A stretch of 64,000 nucleotides of DNA from assembly GCA_965198415.1 (NCBI GenBank), contig CBDAPN010000028.1, forward strand, positions 558,001 to 622,000. Direction: 5' to 3'. The position numbers and the translations under genes were made by a program. Below are positions 44,253-52,781 of the stretch, in pieces (positions within the stretch are counted from its first letter, which is position 1; every line of letters starts with the position of its first letter). A model generated the notes under the pieces. The model was not told the DNA's origin, did no database searches, and saw only the letters and a program-made list of their open reading frames with translations. Source of the stretch: Endozoicomonas sp965198415. Its GTDB lineage: Bacteria > Pseudomonadota > Gammaproteobacteria > Pseudomonadales > Endozoicomonadaceae.

Positions 44253-44867
44253 CTATCGATAACTCATTGAAAGCTGCCTTCTTAAGTTGTAGTAATTATT
44301 TATCCGCAAATACGCTGCATGATCTCGTACAGTCATCAGATCAATGGCTTCCTGAATGACTGCTAACGGAATTTGAGCCCAGTATTTTCCAATAAAGACT
44401 TTATAAGCCTGCGATTCTGGGAGCAAACCTGCTTCGGTGACTCTATCGTCTGCTCTTTTCGCTGAATCCATGGCATTTAAGTTCTTATCGCGAGGGTTGC
44501 GGATGGACTCTATAGGCAGATCATAAATTTCTTTCAGACCCATGGATTGACACCAAGCTTTCACATCTGCATTGATTCGATCAATGTAATACTGCCGCTC
44601 AGGTTCCAAAAACGCATGGCGTGCGGCAATCAGCAAATCCAAATAGTCCCTGACCACAGAGATTGTTTTAATTAATGGTACAAATTGGTTCTGGTACACC
44701 TCATCGTATGATTCTTTAGTTTCAGAGGGGGGGAGCACACTGCTTAATTCTTGCTCCGCAGATGGAGAAAAGTCACTAACACTATGAACCGCGCTGCTGG
44801 TTGATGCATAAGAAAACAGCAGGCTCAACACAAGCGGAATAATAAATACGTTTTTCATATAAACCAT
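44253..44867 (-). CDS. Exported protein of unknown function
   Basis: A 204-residue protein with a signal peptide (residues 1-27, cleavage near SSA). The rest appears helical: VPLIKTISVVRDYLDLLIAARHAFLEPERQYYIDRI near residues 62-97 and AYKVFIGKYWAQIPLAVIQEAIDLM near 157-181. The all-helical periplasmic layout faintly recalls secreted AroQ chorismate mutases, but the catalytic Arg/Lys/Glu pattern is not convincing, so no function is assigned. The ATG at 44867 has AGG 8 bp upstream; another Met three codons on is possible. Confidence 0.6.
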   Translation of the reverse strand: MVYMKNVFIIPLVLSLLFSYASTSSAVHSVSDFSPSAEQELSSVLPPSETKESYDEVYQNQFVPLIKTISVVRDYLDLLIAARHAFLEPERQYYIDRINADVKAWCQSMGLKEIYDLPIESIRNPRDKNLNAMDSAKRADDRVTEAGLLPESQAYKVFIGKYWAQIPLAVIQEAIDLMTVRDHAAYLRINNYYNLRRQLSMSYR

Positions 44868-45336
44868 CTTTTATACCTATTAAAAAGGAAGGCTCAACTC
44901 TGTAGGTGGGAAGAGTTGAAACTCAATTATAGACGACGATGTATATATATGAGGGGCAGTTATTATTATTTTAGTTATAAAGTAAATTACAGCGCTAATC
45001 GTGAAATAGATAGGTGATGCAATCACTTAGCGCAAGGGCGCGCAAATCATTTTTTAATGAAAATAACGTTTTTAGACGGTCACTCAGGACGGTGTATACG
45101 AAACAGATACACAATTGATCAGCTAAACAAATACACATTGACAGGATAATAAAGTACTTTTATTCAAAATTTTAATGGATTTATTGGTGCGCTAACGGTT
45201 AAGTCAGACTACTGTTAGTCAAATCAAATTTTTTAACACAATGGTCAGCATCCAATAGCGGATATCTGGCAACGGTATTTATTTCTGTTGGAAATTTTGC
45301 TTGTATATTTACAGTCAATTTGAGGAGAGGTAAACA
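44868..45336. other. Intergenic, divergent promoter region of the exported protein and ggt
   Basis: An AT-rich stretch between divergent genes. I see no operator, RNA or gene that I can support. GGAGAGG at about 45325 is the ribosome binding site for ggt. Confidence 0.5.
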
Positions 45337-47079
45337 ATGCTGAAAAAACTCATGGCTTCACTGGCGCTGCTGGTATTGCCTGTTAGCCTGATGGCTTTGC
45401 AGAGCTCAATGGATGTCGCCCCCGAAGCGAGCACCGGCTTTAAACCAAAAACAGCAGTGACCGCTGAACACTTTATGATATCAGCAGCAAACCCTCTGGC
45501 GGTTGAGACTGGCTATAAAATCCTCAAAGCCGGTGGCAGTGCTGTGGATGCGATGATTGCTACACAAACCGTTTTGGGTTTGACTGAGCTTCAGTCATCC
45601 GGTCTTGGCGGTGGCGGATTTCTGGTCTATTACGACGCCAAACAGGGGAAACTAACCACTTATGATGGCCGTGAAACCGCACCGCTGGCGGCAACCCCGG
45701 AGCTGTTTCAGGATAAAAACGGCAAACCGCTCGCCTTCTTTGATGCTGTGGTTGGCGGCCTCTCTGTCGCCACCCCGGGCACGGTCAAACTGATGGGCGA
45801 CCTGCACACTCGCTATGGCAAAAAGCCCTGGGCTGAACTGCTTGAACCAGCAAAAGTTTTGGCTGAAAAGGGCTTTGCTGTATCACCGAGGCTCGCAGAG
45901 CTGATTAAGCTGGATCAAGCTCGTTTAAAAACCTATCCAGACACCCGCCGCTACTTCTTCGATGACAAAGGCAAACCATTAACGGAAGGAACCATCATCA
46001 AAAACCCAGCCTATGCGAACACGCTGGAAATACTCCAAAAACAAGGGGCTGAGGCCTTTTATCAAGGTGCCATTGCCAAAGAGATCGCCGTAAAGGTTCA
46101 GCATGCCAAAGGCAACCCCGGACTACTCAGCAAAGAAGACTTCACAGCCTATCGCACCAAAGAGCGACCAGTGGTCTGCTCACCCTATCGGGAATACGAC
46201 ATCTGCGGTATGGGGCCACCGAGTTCCGGCGTTCTGACGGTCAACCAGATTCTCGGCATCATTGAAAATGCAGGCATTGAGAACTACCCCAAAGAGAGCC
46301 CGCAAGCTTGGCAGATCATAGGCGACGCAACACGCCTGGCCTTTGCTGATCGCAATCGCTACATTGCCGACACCGACTATGTCCCGATGCCCCAAGGCCT
46401 TCTGGACAAAGACTACCTTGCCCACCGCGCCAAACTGATTAAAAAAGGCACCGCACTGGAGCAGGTCTCCCCCGGCCAACCCCGCTGGGACAAACCAATA
46501 GCACTGGCAGATGACCAGTCGCTGGAGCTGCCCTCCACGACCCACATTTCCATTGTGGATCAGGAAGGCAATATGATCTCCATGACCAGCAGTATTGAAA
46601 ATGGTTTTGGTTCCAGAATGATGAGTAATGGCTTTTTGCTCAACAACCAGCTGACGGACTTCTCCTTTGTTGCGGTTGAAAACGGGATGCCTGTTGCCAA
46701 TCGCGTTGAGCCGGGTAAACGTCCACGCTCGTCCATGTCACCGATTATTGTCATGAAAAATAACCAGCCCTATATGGTCATTGGTTCGCCCGGTGGTGCA
46801 AGAATCATCGGTTATGTTGCCAATACCCTGATTCGCCATCTTGAGTGGGGCGTGCCGGTACAACAGGCCATTAATTCACCGAATGTGCAAAATCGCAGCG
46901 GCGTTTATGAGCTTGAAGCAGGCAGCAATGCTGAAAGCCTGCAGGCACCTTTGGAAAAAATGGGCTTTAGCGTCAACGTTCGAGATATGAACTCTGGCCT
47001 GCAAGCCATCTTGATTAAAGAGGGCAAGTTGATCGGTGCATCCGACCCCCGTCGTGAAGGCATTGCAATGGGACAATGA
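45337..47079 (+). CDS. ggt: Gamma-glutamyltransferase (periplasmic)
   Basis: A 580-residue exported Ntn-hydrolase that cleaves and transfers the gamma-glutamyl group of glutathione. The signal peptide covers about residues 1-21. The proenzyme autocleaves before the catalytic Thr near residue 401, in the motif STTHISIVDQEGN, giving large and small subunits. The GSPGGARIIGYV loop and SSGLGGGGFLVYYDAK are also conserved. The length matches E. coli Ggt. The gene is monocistronic, with a strong terminator downstream. Confidence 0.95.
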   Translation: MLKKLMASLALLVLPVSLMALQSSMDVAPEASTGFKPKTAVTAEHFMISAANPLAVETGYKILKAGGSAVDAMIATQTVLGLTELQSSGLGGGGFLVYYDAKQGKLTTYDGRETAPLAATPELFQDKNGKPLAFFDAVVGGLSVATPGTVKLMGDLHTRYGKKPWAELLEPAKVLAEKGFAVSPRLAELIKLDQARLKTYPDTRRYFFDDKGKPLTEGTIIKNPAYANTLEILQKQGAEAFYQGAIAKEIAVKVQHAKGNPGLLSKEDFTAYRTKERPVVCSPYREYDICGMGPPSSGVLTVNQILGIIENAGIENYPKESPQAWQIIGDATRLAFADRNRYIADTDYVPMPQGLLDKDYLAHRAKLIKKGTALEQVSPGQPRWDKPIALADDQSLELPSTTHISIVDQEGNMISMTSSIENGFGSRMMSNGFLLNNQLTDFSFVAVENGMPVANRVEPGKRPRSSMSPIIVMKNNQPYMVIGSPGGARIIGYVANTLIRHLEWGVPVQQAINSPNVQNRSGVYELEAGSNAESLQAPLEKMGFSVNVRDMNSGLQAILIKEGKLIGASDPRREGIAMGQ

Positions 47080-47183
47080 TTGGTCGGCCAATTATTCTCG
47101 ATACAAGGCCCAAATAAGGGCGGGAAGTGGATATCCACAACCCTTAAAGATAAGGGGCTAAATAAACGGTCCGATGTTCGGGC

Positions 47184-47217
47184 AAAAAAAGGGCTTACAT
47201 TCATGTAAGCCCTTTTT
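47184..47217 (+). terminator. Intrinsic terminator downstream of ggt
   Basis: GGGCTTAC (47191-47198), loop ATTCAT, GTAAGCCC (47205-47212), flanked by an A-run before and TTTTT after, so it can work in both directions. Confidence 0.85.
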
Positions 47218-47277
47218 GTGGTAATGAATCAAACCTGTTGATCTGGTATGTTCCTGTCCTTTTGTTTTGATTGTTGT

Positions 47278-47735
47278 ATGGCAGTTATTAACGTTGCATG
47301 TATCCAGTGTTAGAAGACGGAGGGTGTCGTAAAAAATGGAAAAGCGGATACCTGTCATCAACGTTACCTATGTCGTAACTGCAACAAGGGCTTTTAACTC
47401 GAGTATCGAAACAATGGCAACCAGGTACTCAGGAATGCGTCATTGATATGATGAACTGCTCTGGGGTGAGGGATATCAGTCGAGCCTTTAAAATCAGCCC
47501 TACAACCGTTATCTCTCATTTAAAAAACTCTCCCCATACACAGTAACCCAGCTACCCTTTGAGAATGCCAAGGTCGAGATACTCTGTGAGATGGATGAAC
47601 AGTGGTCATTCGTTGAAAATAAGAAAAATCAACGTTGGCTATTTTAAGCTTGGGGGCCTCGCTTCAAGCGAATAATTGCCCATGCTTTTGGACGTTGATC
47701 GACCAAGACTTTGAAAAAGCTGCTGCCGTTTACCC
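47278..47735 (+). pseudogene. Degenerate IS1-family transposase (InsA/InsB) relic
   Basis: Translation in shifting frames gives recognisable IS1 pieces. From ATG 47278 come VVKNGKADTCHQRYLCRNC (the InsA zinc-finger region), then IDMMNCSGVRDISRAFKIS and VISHLKNS. From about 47573 come EILCEMDEQWSFVENKKNQRWL and KRIIAHAFGR (InsB). In-frame stops (for example in QC*KTEG, F*AWGP and GR*STK) and frame changes show it is dead. The 3' end is lost where unrelated sequence begins near 47735. Confidence 0.85.
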
Positions 47736-47946
47736 AGAACACACCATTAGGCGCGATATGGCAAAGACTATTCAGCAGGGCGAACCAGGTCAGAAAAAGG
47801 AAGAGTTTGCCTCAGTGAATATGTGGAACAAGGTAGATACCGGTGCACGCATTGTGTATGCAGATGTAAAGCAATTACTCTCAGGCCTAGAGTCGTTAGA
47901 GTTTGTTGAAGCCGGTGATGCTTTGGAACTGTTAGGCGCGGAATAA
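47726..47946 (+). pseudogene. 3' fragment of an unknown gene, truncated by the IS1 relic
   Basis: An open segment encoding about 70 residues (from VYPEHTIRRDMAKTIQQGEPGQ to GDALELLGAE) with TAA at 47944-47946. The true start has been lost to the IS1 relic; the apparent upstream start lies in IS1 sequence. Before the IS982 insertion the stop would have lain only 8 bp from the next gene's coding region, counting the TAAATAGGAGAATGAACA spacer, so it was probably the upstream partner in an operon. No family recognised. Confidence 0.5.
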
Positions 47947-47949
47947 ATA

Positions 47950-48936
47950 ACGTGAGTTCGACGTAAAAAAGACAAGGAGCCTCCAGACAACTTAGCTATC
48001 TTTCGGGTACTAAACCACAGACAGCTAACCGGAGGCCCCATGTCTATGACCAGTGTATTCTGTGATGTCGATGATTTCTGTCTAATTTTTGAACCACAAT
48101 GGCATAAGCAGCTTATCTGCAATGACAAAAAATCACCGGTTATATCAAAACTGACGCTCAGTGAGATAATGACCATCATTATCTGCTTCCATCAGAGCGC
48201 CTTCCGGGATTTCAAGCACTATTACCTGAGCCACATTGTCCGGCATAAATCAGATAGTTTTCCCAACCTGGTTTCTTATAACCGTTTTGTTGAGCTGATG
48301 AAGACGACATTGATTCCATTGACTGTTTATCTCAAAACAAAGTGCATGGGAAAGCCCACAGGTTTGTCGTTCATTGATTCTACGCCTATCGTCGTTTGTG
48401 ATAATCATCGAATCAATAACCATAAGGTGTTCAGAGAAGAAGCTAAACGTGGAAAGACATCTACTGGCTGGAAGTATGGATTCAAACTTCACTTGATTAT
48501 CAACCATTGTGGGGAAATCCTGTCCTTCTGTCTCTCAACCGCCAATACCGATGATCGCAAGCCTGTACCTGACCTTGTAGAGGATTTAACGGGTTGGATT
48601 TATGGAGATAAAGGGTATATCTCAGAGAAGTTAGCTGGCTGGTTGAAAGAAAAAGGCCTGAATTTAGTGACGAAAGTTCGAAAAAACATGAAGCCGAGAG
48701 AGCTGAAGGCCTTTGATAAAGCCATGTTGAGAAAGCGAGCCGTGATCGAGAGTGTTAATGATCAGTTGAAAAATATTTCGCAGATAGAACACACTCGACA
48801 CCGCTCACCATTCAATTTTGCTGTAAATCTGATTGCTGGCCTCATCGCTTATACAATGCAACCAAGAAAGCCTCATATAAATGTTTCCGCACTGACAGAG
48901 GGTGTCCCTATGGCTTTCTGAACGTCGAACTCACGT
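47950..48936 (+). mobile_element. IS982-family insertion sequence, apparently intact
   Basis: A 987-bp element with perfect 15-bp terminal inverted repeats, ACGTGAGTTCGACGT at 47950-47964 and its complement at 48922-48936. It is flanked by a 6-bp target duplication, TAAATA (47944-47949 and 48937-48942). It contains a single full-length transposase gene. The intact ends and duplication indicate a recent insertion. Confidence 0.9.
48040..48921 (+). CDS. IS982-family transposase
   Basis: A 293-residue DDE transposase. Catalytic-type residues occur in LSFIDSTPIVVCDN (first Asp), WIYGDKGYISEKL (second Asp) and KRAVIESVNDQLKN (Glu), the DDE arrangement of IS982/IS5-like enzymes. FRDFKHYYLSHIVRHKSDSF and SYNRFVELM are typical of IS982. 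GGAGG lies 4 bp before the ATG. The length is that of full-size family members, so the enzyme is probably active. Confidence 0.9.
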   Translation: MSMTSVFCDVDDFCLIFEPQWHKQLICNDKKSPVISKLTLSEIMTIIICFHQSAFRDFKHYYLSHIVRHKSDSFPNLVSYNRFVELMKTTLIPLTVYLKTKCMGKPTGLSFIDSTPIVVCDNHRINNHKVFREEAKRGKTSTGWKYGFKLHLIINHCGEILSFCLSTANTDDRKPVPDLVEDLTGWIYGDKGYISEKLAGWLKEKGLNLVTKVRKNMKPRELKAFDKAMLRKRAVIESVNDQLKNISQIEHTRHRSPFNFAVNLIAGLIAYTMQPRKPHINVSALTEGVPMAF

Positions 48937-49497
48937 TAAATAGGAGAATGAACAATGCTCGACTTAAGTTTTACGAATGATCCGCAGTGGCAGGCCGAAC
49001 GAGAAAGGCTTTGGCAGGGTATTGAAAAAGACCTAAAGGCAAATTTCCGCCGTAAAGAGTTGAACGTTATCAAACATTACTTTTTCTCGGGTGAGTTATT
49101 AGAAGGATACACCATTAGCGATGGTGCACGCTTCAGCTATTTTCCTTTACAGACCAATGACGCATGGGACTATATCTTAGAGGAAAAACTTAGAAGCTCT
49201 GCCAGTTTTGAAGAAATTCTTTTTGATAACTTCAGGGATTACTCTATGGAACCCCATATAGCGCCATATGAACTCATGGTCTGGGATTACTTTCTGACGG
49301 AAACTTTTGAGCCAGAAGTCAAAAGTCGTGTACCAGTTGGGATAAAGAATGAGATAGTGACTATTACATTAGACCCACTTGAAGTCCTTTCAATGATACA
49401 AGCTCAAATTCACGGATTTTTAGAAAATGGCTCTTGTGGAAATTGGCCTAAGTGGTTGAAACGAGATACTTATTATTGGAGCTTATGGCAGTATATA

Positions 49498-51220
49498 GTG
49501 CCTGTCCGAAAACCCTCAACCACTTGAATACAGTAACCTTTACCCCCATATAGTCCTCGAAGATTTTCCAAAACAGGCTGTTTTCACATTTATGCGCCAA
49601 GCCATCAACCCACAAATGCAGTTGGGCGAGATTGATATCTCTGCCATCACCTTTGATGCCAAATCAAGAGACGACATACCCCGTCTACTGAGAGCTTTAC
49701 AGCACATATGGACAAACCTTGAGCTGCGTAATCAGGTTTTTCAGGTACTCGCCACCATGACTTCTACAGATAAAAAGAATGGTCGTCCCGGCATGGAGTT
49801 CTGGAAAATACTGGTGTTTGGTACACTCCGACTGGTCACTAATTGCGACTATGACCGCCTGAAAGAACTGGCTAATGAACATGGCACTCTCAGGAAAATG
49901 CTGGGTCACGGCCCTTACAGCACGCACTCTTACCACATCCAGACATTGCAGGATAACATCAGCTACTTCACGCCGGAAATACTGGATCAGGTGAATCAAG
50001 TCGTTGTGGCTGCTGGCCACATATTGGTTAAAAAAAAGATGAATCGCTACATGGCCGTGCCGATTCGTTCGTAGTTAAAACCGATGTTCATTTCCCTACC
50101 GATATCAGCTTGCTGAGCGACGCTTGCCGTAAAACTATCGAGTTTGCGTCAGCTCTCGCTGGGCAGTACCAACTTCCGGGATGGCGTCAGTCTGAATGCC
50201 TTAAGAGGCAGCACCGCAAGCGTTACAACAAAGCACGAAACCTGAAACATTCCAGTGCTGCCTGTGAAATGAAACAGCGCTTACGACAACACGACGTTGA
50301 AATGGCTCATCTTGAGTACCTCAAGTACAGCCTTTCAATTATCCGCAAGGCTGAGTTGACCTTGTCCTTGCTGGTCAAACAGCAACCGGATGAGCCAAGG
50401 CTGGAAAATCTTCAATACCACATTGCCCATAGCCGCCATCAGATAGACCTGATTTACCGGCGGGTTATTGAGCACGAGCAGATTCCCCATCATGAGAAGG
50501 TGTTTTCGATTTTTGAGCCTCACACCGAGTGGATTAGCAAAGGCAAGGCCGGAACTCCCGTGGAGTTAGGGTTACGAGTCTGCGTGTTGCAGGATCAATT
50601 CGGTTTTACCCTGCATCATCAGGTCATGCAAAAGCAAACAGATGACCAGGTTGCAGTGCCTATGGCAGAAGGTGCAAAAAAACGGTTTTCGGCATTAAAT
50701 CAGGTGAGCTACGACAAAGGCTTCTGGAGTCCTGGTAATCTTGAAAAGCTGGACGTTCTTCTGGAGCGCGCGGTTCTTCCCAAGAAAGGCAAGCTGTCAG
50801 GCAGTGACAAAAAGCGGGAGTGTCACCCGGAATTTATCCGGGCAAAAAGAAAACACTCCGCTGTTGAGTCCGACATCAACGCACTGGAAGCAAATGGTCT
50901 CGACAAATGTCCAGATAAAGGCATTGAAGGTTTTAAACGCTATGTTGCATTGGCGGTTGTCGCCGGTAACCTGAAGCGGTTGGGTAAAATCATTCTGAGC
51001 AGAGGCCGTCAGTAGCCTTCCAGTCTGGCGCGTATCAATTTGTTGTTTATCATGCCTTGCATGAGGATTTGTTGTACTTAAAAACCGTCAATTTTGACTG
51101 TTTTTTGAGCAATCCGGCATGGAAAGTGCTCTTTATCTGTTCTTGTGCAGGAATCTGGTCTCTATCAGTTCCTACTTGCCAGAATAAACCACCATTTTTT
51201 ATCAGTTTTCTGACAGGCAC
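49498..51220 (+). mobile_element. ISNCY-type insertion sequence
   Basis: A 1.72-kb element with inverted ends GTGCCTGTCCGAAAAC (49498-49513) and the complement of GTGCCTGTCAGAAAAC (51205-51220), one mismatch. The flanking TATATA at 49492-49497 and 51221-51226 is the target duplication. Because TATATA is palindromic the exact boundary could shift by 2 bp. It contains one frameshifted transposase gene. Confidence 0.85.
49592..51015 (+). CDS. ISNCY-family transposase, two frames joined by a -1 shift
   Basis: Two frames, 49592-50074 and 50110-51015, make one protein of about 475 residues if the ribosome slips -1 at the run of eight A plus G near 50032-50040. The shifted reading gives KKDESLHGRADSFVVKTDVHFPTDISLLSDA, which joins smoothly to the second frame. 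Catalytic-type segments are DSFVVKTDVHFPTD, VSYDKGFWSPGN and KRKHSAVESDINALEANGLDKC. Whether the slip is programmed or a mutation cannot be decided from one copy. Confidence 0.75.
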
Positions 51221-51477
51221 TATATAGATGACTCATGCTTTATTACAGAAGACTTCATTTCAACAGAAGCAATATTAGTGCGACAAACTAGGCGCCTATT
51301 GAAAAATGTTTTTGACTTTGTGCCAAAATCAAATTATCCCGACCCCAACCAAACCCGCCCAAAATTCCTGGCTCTACTCACCGAAAAAATGGACGAGATG
51401 TACGACGATCTCTGTCCAAGGCTGCAACAGCTCTGGGATGAAACCAAAGCGAAAAAAGCCGCAAAGGAGGCCGGTCA

Positions 51478-51825
51478 ATGAGTGAAATGACTGCCACCTT
51501 TACCTTCACTGCGCCCGCCGACCAATCGGAATACTGGCAGATACTGTTACACGGCATGGCCAATGAAGAGCTGGGCGCTTATATGGAAGAGCGGGTAGAA
51601 CCCTTTGGCGAAGCTGCCGAACGTTCACTGGAACATTTTCTGGATGAGTATGAAGACTTCCACCTCTCTTACTATGGCTATAAACATCAGGTAAAAAAAG
51701 GCGTTCACCATTTTGCCATCACCATGCAGGGCGGCGGCTCCGCAACCTTATGTCTGAAAGATTTTATCGCCCTGCTCACAGCCTGCGGTGCGGAGAATAT
51801 CAATAAGGATCATTTGGTGTTGTAA
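51478..51825 (+). CDS. Small protein of unknown function
   Basis: A 115-residue acidic cytoplasmic protein. Its ATG overlaps the stop of the split gene (ATGA), with GGAGGCCGGTCA upstream. It looks alpha/beta: TATFTFTAPADQSEYWQILLHG, then YGYKHQVKKGVHHFAITMQG and SATLCLKDFIALLTACGAE. No family recognised. The tight coupling to the unknown upstream genes suggests a three-gene operon broken by insertion sequences. Confidence 0.65.
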   Translation: MSEMTATFTFTAPADQSEYWQILLHGMANEELGAYMEERVEPFGEAAERSLEHFLDEYEDFHLSYYGYKHQVKKGVHHFAITMQGGGSATLCLKDFIALLTACGAENINKDHLVL

Positions 51826-51839
51826 GTTGAACCCATAGT

Positions 51840-52007
51840 AAAAGTAGTGAGTACCCGCCACTACCCGACGAACTCGGGGATTACGGCTACATCGGCCGCA
51901 TCGCCCTGGTGGTGGCACCCAACACCCTAGGCGCAGGCAGCCTGGGCAGCCAGGTCTCCCAGTTTCCCATCAAACCGGGCCGACAACTGCAGGACATCCG
52001 CCTAAAG
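51840..52007 (+). pseudogene. Fragment of an unknown gene, truncated by the IS3 fragment
   Basis: One frame is open from a TGA near 51830 to the IS3 junction at about 52008. It encodes YPPLPDELGDYGYIGRIALV, then VAPNTLGAGSLGSQVSQFPI and KPGRQLQDIRLKA. It has higher GC than its surroundings and no start codon. It is probably the middle of a gene lost by deletion. I do not recognise the product. Confidence 0.4.
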
Positions 52008-52411
52008 GCTTGGTATTTCACAGTGATCGAGGGTCGCAGTATACCAGCAAGCATTACCGTCAATTGCTGCAAAGCTATGGTATGAGAGCCAGAATGGGTG
52101 ATGTTGGTACTTGCTGGGATAATGCTGTGGTTGAGCGCTTCTTTGGTAGCCTCAAGCACGACTGGCTATTTAAGGTGCACCAGCCAACACGCAAGCACAT
52201 GAAAAGCGATTTGACTGCATACATAAAGTATTACAACCCTAAGCGTCTTCACTCAGCCAATAGTGACGAGACGCCAGTTAGATTCGAGCAGTTGTTTTGT
52301 AGAGGTGCCCAAAACGATGAAAAGTTCGCTGGTGAACCTTGCATCGGAGTGGGTAGCCAACAAGCGAAGCGCGTAAATTTTCAAATTTTAGTGTCCAGTT
52401 TTACTTGACCA
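52008..52411 (+). mobile_element. IS3-family element, 3' fragment
   Basis: Encodes the C-terminal integrase core of an IS3-type OrfB: FHSDRGSQYTSKHYRQLL (second Asp) and CWDNAVVERFFGSLKHDWL (Glu), then YIKYYNPKRLHS. It ends at a typical right terminus, TGTCCAGTTTTACTTGACCA (52392-52411). OrfA, the first Asp and the left end are missing, so the element is inactive. Confidence 0.88.
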
Positions 52412-52691
52412 GAACAGTAATACTGAGATTCCGGATTTTTATCCAGATTGGCTAAAGCAATACATCAGGGCTATACTGGCTGAAGCCAACCAGCAACTTG
52501 CCAGAGCTATTTCTGAGAAAGAAAAAAATATGGATGATTTACTGGAACTAGCAGCAGAGTTGTTGGCAACCCTTTATAAAGCAAAACTACGTCAATCAAA
52601 AAGCAGAGAGCTCAGTGATCAAAAACACATAGATTCGGTAAAAAAGATTCCCCCCGGAACTCAGCCCTCAGCTGAATTTCCGGATTATTGA
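52412..52691 (+). pseudogene. 3' fragment of an unknown gene downstream of the IS3 end
   Basis: An open frame with no start runs from the IS3 end to TGA 52689-52691. It encodes IPDFYPDWLKQYIRAILAEA, then a helical Glu/Lys/Leu-rich region (KEKNMDDLLELAAELLATLY) and PPGTQPSAEFPDY. It is probably the C-terminus of the gene the IS3 element entered. No family recognised. Confidence 0.45.
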
Positions 52692-52781
52692 CCACCCATT
52701 ACCCATCAATATACTTGGTAGTTTCACTACCTCGAAGATCATTTTAGGTGGCCAATAATCTGGAAAAAGAAACTATTTCAG

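Larger units (their letters stand above)
48955..51481 (+). pseudogene. Unknown gene split by an ISNCY-type insertion
   Basis: The coding sequence runs 48955-49497 (181 codons, ending WQYI) and resumes in frame at 51227 (DDSCFITEDFIS...) to TGA 51479-51481, once the inserted element and one copy of TATATA are removed. The rejoined product is 265 residues, acidic and without a signal peptide; I do not recognise it. The 5' part alone would be a truncated protein with a few IS-encoded residues. AGGAG precedes the ATG and survives the IS982 insertion upstream. Its stop overlaps the next gene (ATGA), showing an original operon. Confidence 0.85.

Noticed and set aside
44253..44867. Secreted chorismate mutase
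   Set aside because: The helical layout and signal peptide are suggestive, but the catalytic residues of AroQ enzymes cannot be placed with confidence.
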